In this document: positions 5,750 through 6,031 of the stretch, piece by piece | Layout: each line of letters begins with the position of its first letter | How positions within the stretch are numbered: position 1 is the stretch's first letter | Assembly (NCBI GenBank): GCA_900321055.1 | Contig: ONUQ01000123.1 | Coordinates: 1-6,031 of the forward strand | Reading direction: 5' to 3' | Length of the DNA: 6,031 bases | Origin: an uncultured Elusimicrobia bacterium | GTDB taxonomy: Bacteria; Elusimicrobiota; Endomicrobiia; Endomicrobiales; Endomicrobiaceae | Program-made: the position numbers and the translations under genes | The notes under the pieces: model-generated | Database searches by the model: none | Told to the model about the DNA's origin: nothing | Seen by the model: only the letters and a program-made list of their open reading frames with translations

Positions 5750-6031
5750 TTATATAATTGTTATTCCTGATTCTAACTCAAATAAATGAATTTTTTTCAA
5801 GTCAAAAACAAGTTCTATTTTTTGATTAGATTTTGACTTATTGTTAGAATCAACCTTTGCAACCATGATATTTTTACCTGTATTAAAATGTAAATAAAAT
5901 TCACTTCCCAACGGTTCCACAATATCTACAGTTGCACTGAAATTGGCTATAACCTGATGAGAAATATTTAACTGTTGCTTATCATAAATATCTTCAGGTC
6001 TTACTCCCATCATAAGTTTTTGATTAACAAA
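5750..6031 (-). CDS. Sugar ABC transporter ATP-binding protein, C-terminal fragment (MalK/UgpC/MsmK type)
   Basis: Only the last 93 codons are inside the window; the frame stays open to the right edge (it begins FVNQKL before MMGVRPEDI), so the ATG at 6013 is internal and not the start. The segment is the regulatory TOBE/OB-fold domain of the MalK/UgpC/MsmK group of carbohydrate-import ATPases: the hallmark GVRPEDI, then VDIVEPLGSEFYLHF, a two-strand stretch with IMVAKVD, and the terminal LVFDLKKIHLFELESGITII, close to the usual FD..K.HLFD..TG pattern. The Walker and signature motifs lie outside the window. The full protein would energise uptake of sugars or glycerol-phosphate-like solutes from the cytoplasmic face, often serving several permeases. 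No permease or binding-protein gene follows it here; the next 448 bases are non-coding, so it is either last in its operon or a lone shared ATPase. Confidence 0.88.
   Translation of the reverse strand, partial: FVNQKLMMGVRPEDIYDKQQLNISHQVIANFSATVDIVEPLGSEFYLHFNTGKNIMVAKVDSNNKSKSNQKIELVFDLKKIHLFELESGITII

Noticed and set aside
5750..6013. A complete 87-aa gene starting at the ATG at 6013
   Set aside because: The frame is open to the window edge and the sequence is the C-terminal TOBE domain of a sugar ABC ATPase, so this ATG is internal.

Overview
This is a very AT-rich bacterial window using the standard code (UGA is used as a stop and tryptophan is UGG), with ordinary Shine-Dalgarno sites (GGAG, AGGG). 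The lineage cannot be fixed from sequence alone. The AT bias, a short-form MnmG carrying the variant motif RGPAVWSPRAQCDKKLY, and the fermentative-looking gene set (EFR1-type ferredoxin, sugar ABC ATPase, SemiSWEET) suggest an anaerobic, perhaps host-associated bacterium. An Elusimicrobiota/Endomicrobium-like organism is my tentative guess, with low confidence.

Layout. On the + strand, a two-gene operon covers 30-2084: a stand-alone ADP-dependent NAD(P)H-hydrate dehydratase (nnrD) followed after 21 bases by an M20D-family metallo-amidohydrolase. It converges on a minus-strand operon across a roughly 100-base AT-rich gap (2085-2187) that holds weak hairpins. The minus-strand operon (3233 down to 2188) encodes a flavodoxin-plus-2[4Fe-4S] EFR1-type protein, whose 3' end overlaps the start of a three-helix SemiSWEET transporter. 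Upstream is a non-coding stretch (3234-3540) with a good promoter candidate overlapped by a perfect 22-bp palindrome and extra half-sites. Next on the minus strand is a complete mnmG (5301-3541), the tRNA U34 modification enzyme, apparently a single-gene transcript with its own promoter and a possible terminator. After a 448-base non-coding gap comes the C-terminal end of a MalK/UgpC/MsmK-like sugar ABC transporter ATPase, cut by the window's right edge.

How the genes fit together. These are mostly conserved housekeeping or small metabolic genes: nucleotide-cofactor repair, acyl-amino-acid hydrolysis, tRNA modification and sugar uptake. I see no defence system, mobile element, CRISPR array, tRNA or rRNA. 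The least ordinary parts are the EFR1/SemiSWEET gene pair with its palindromic promoter region and the unusually compact MnmG. I find no convincing evidence of an undescribed multi-gene system.
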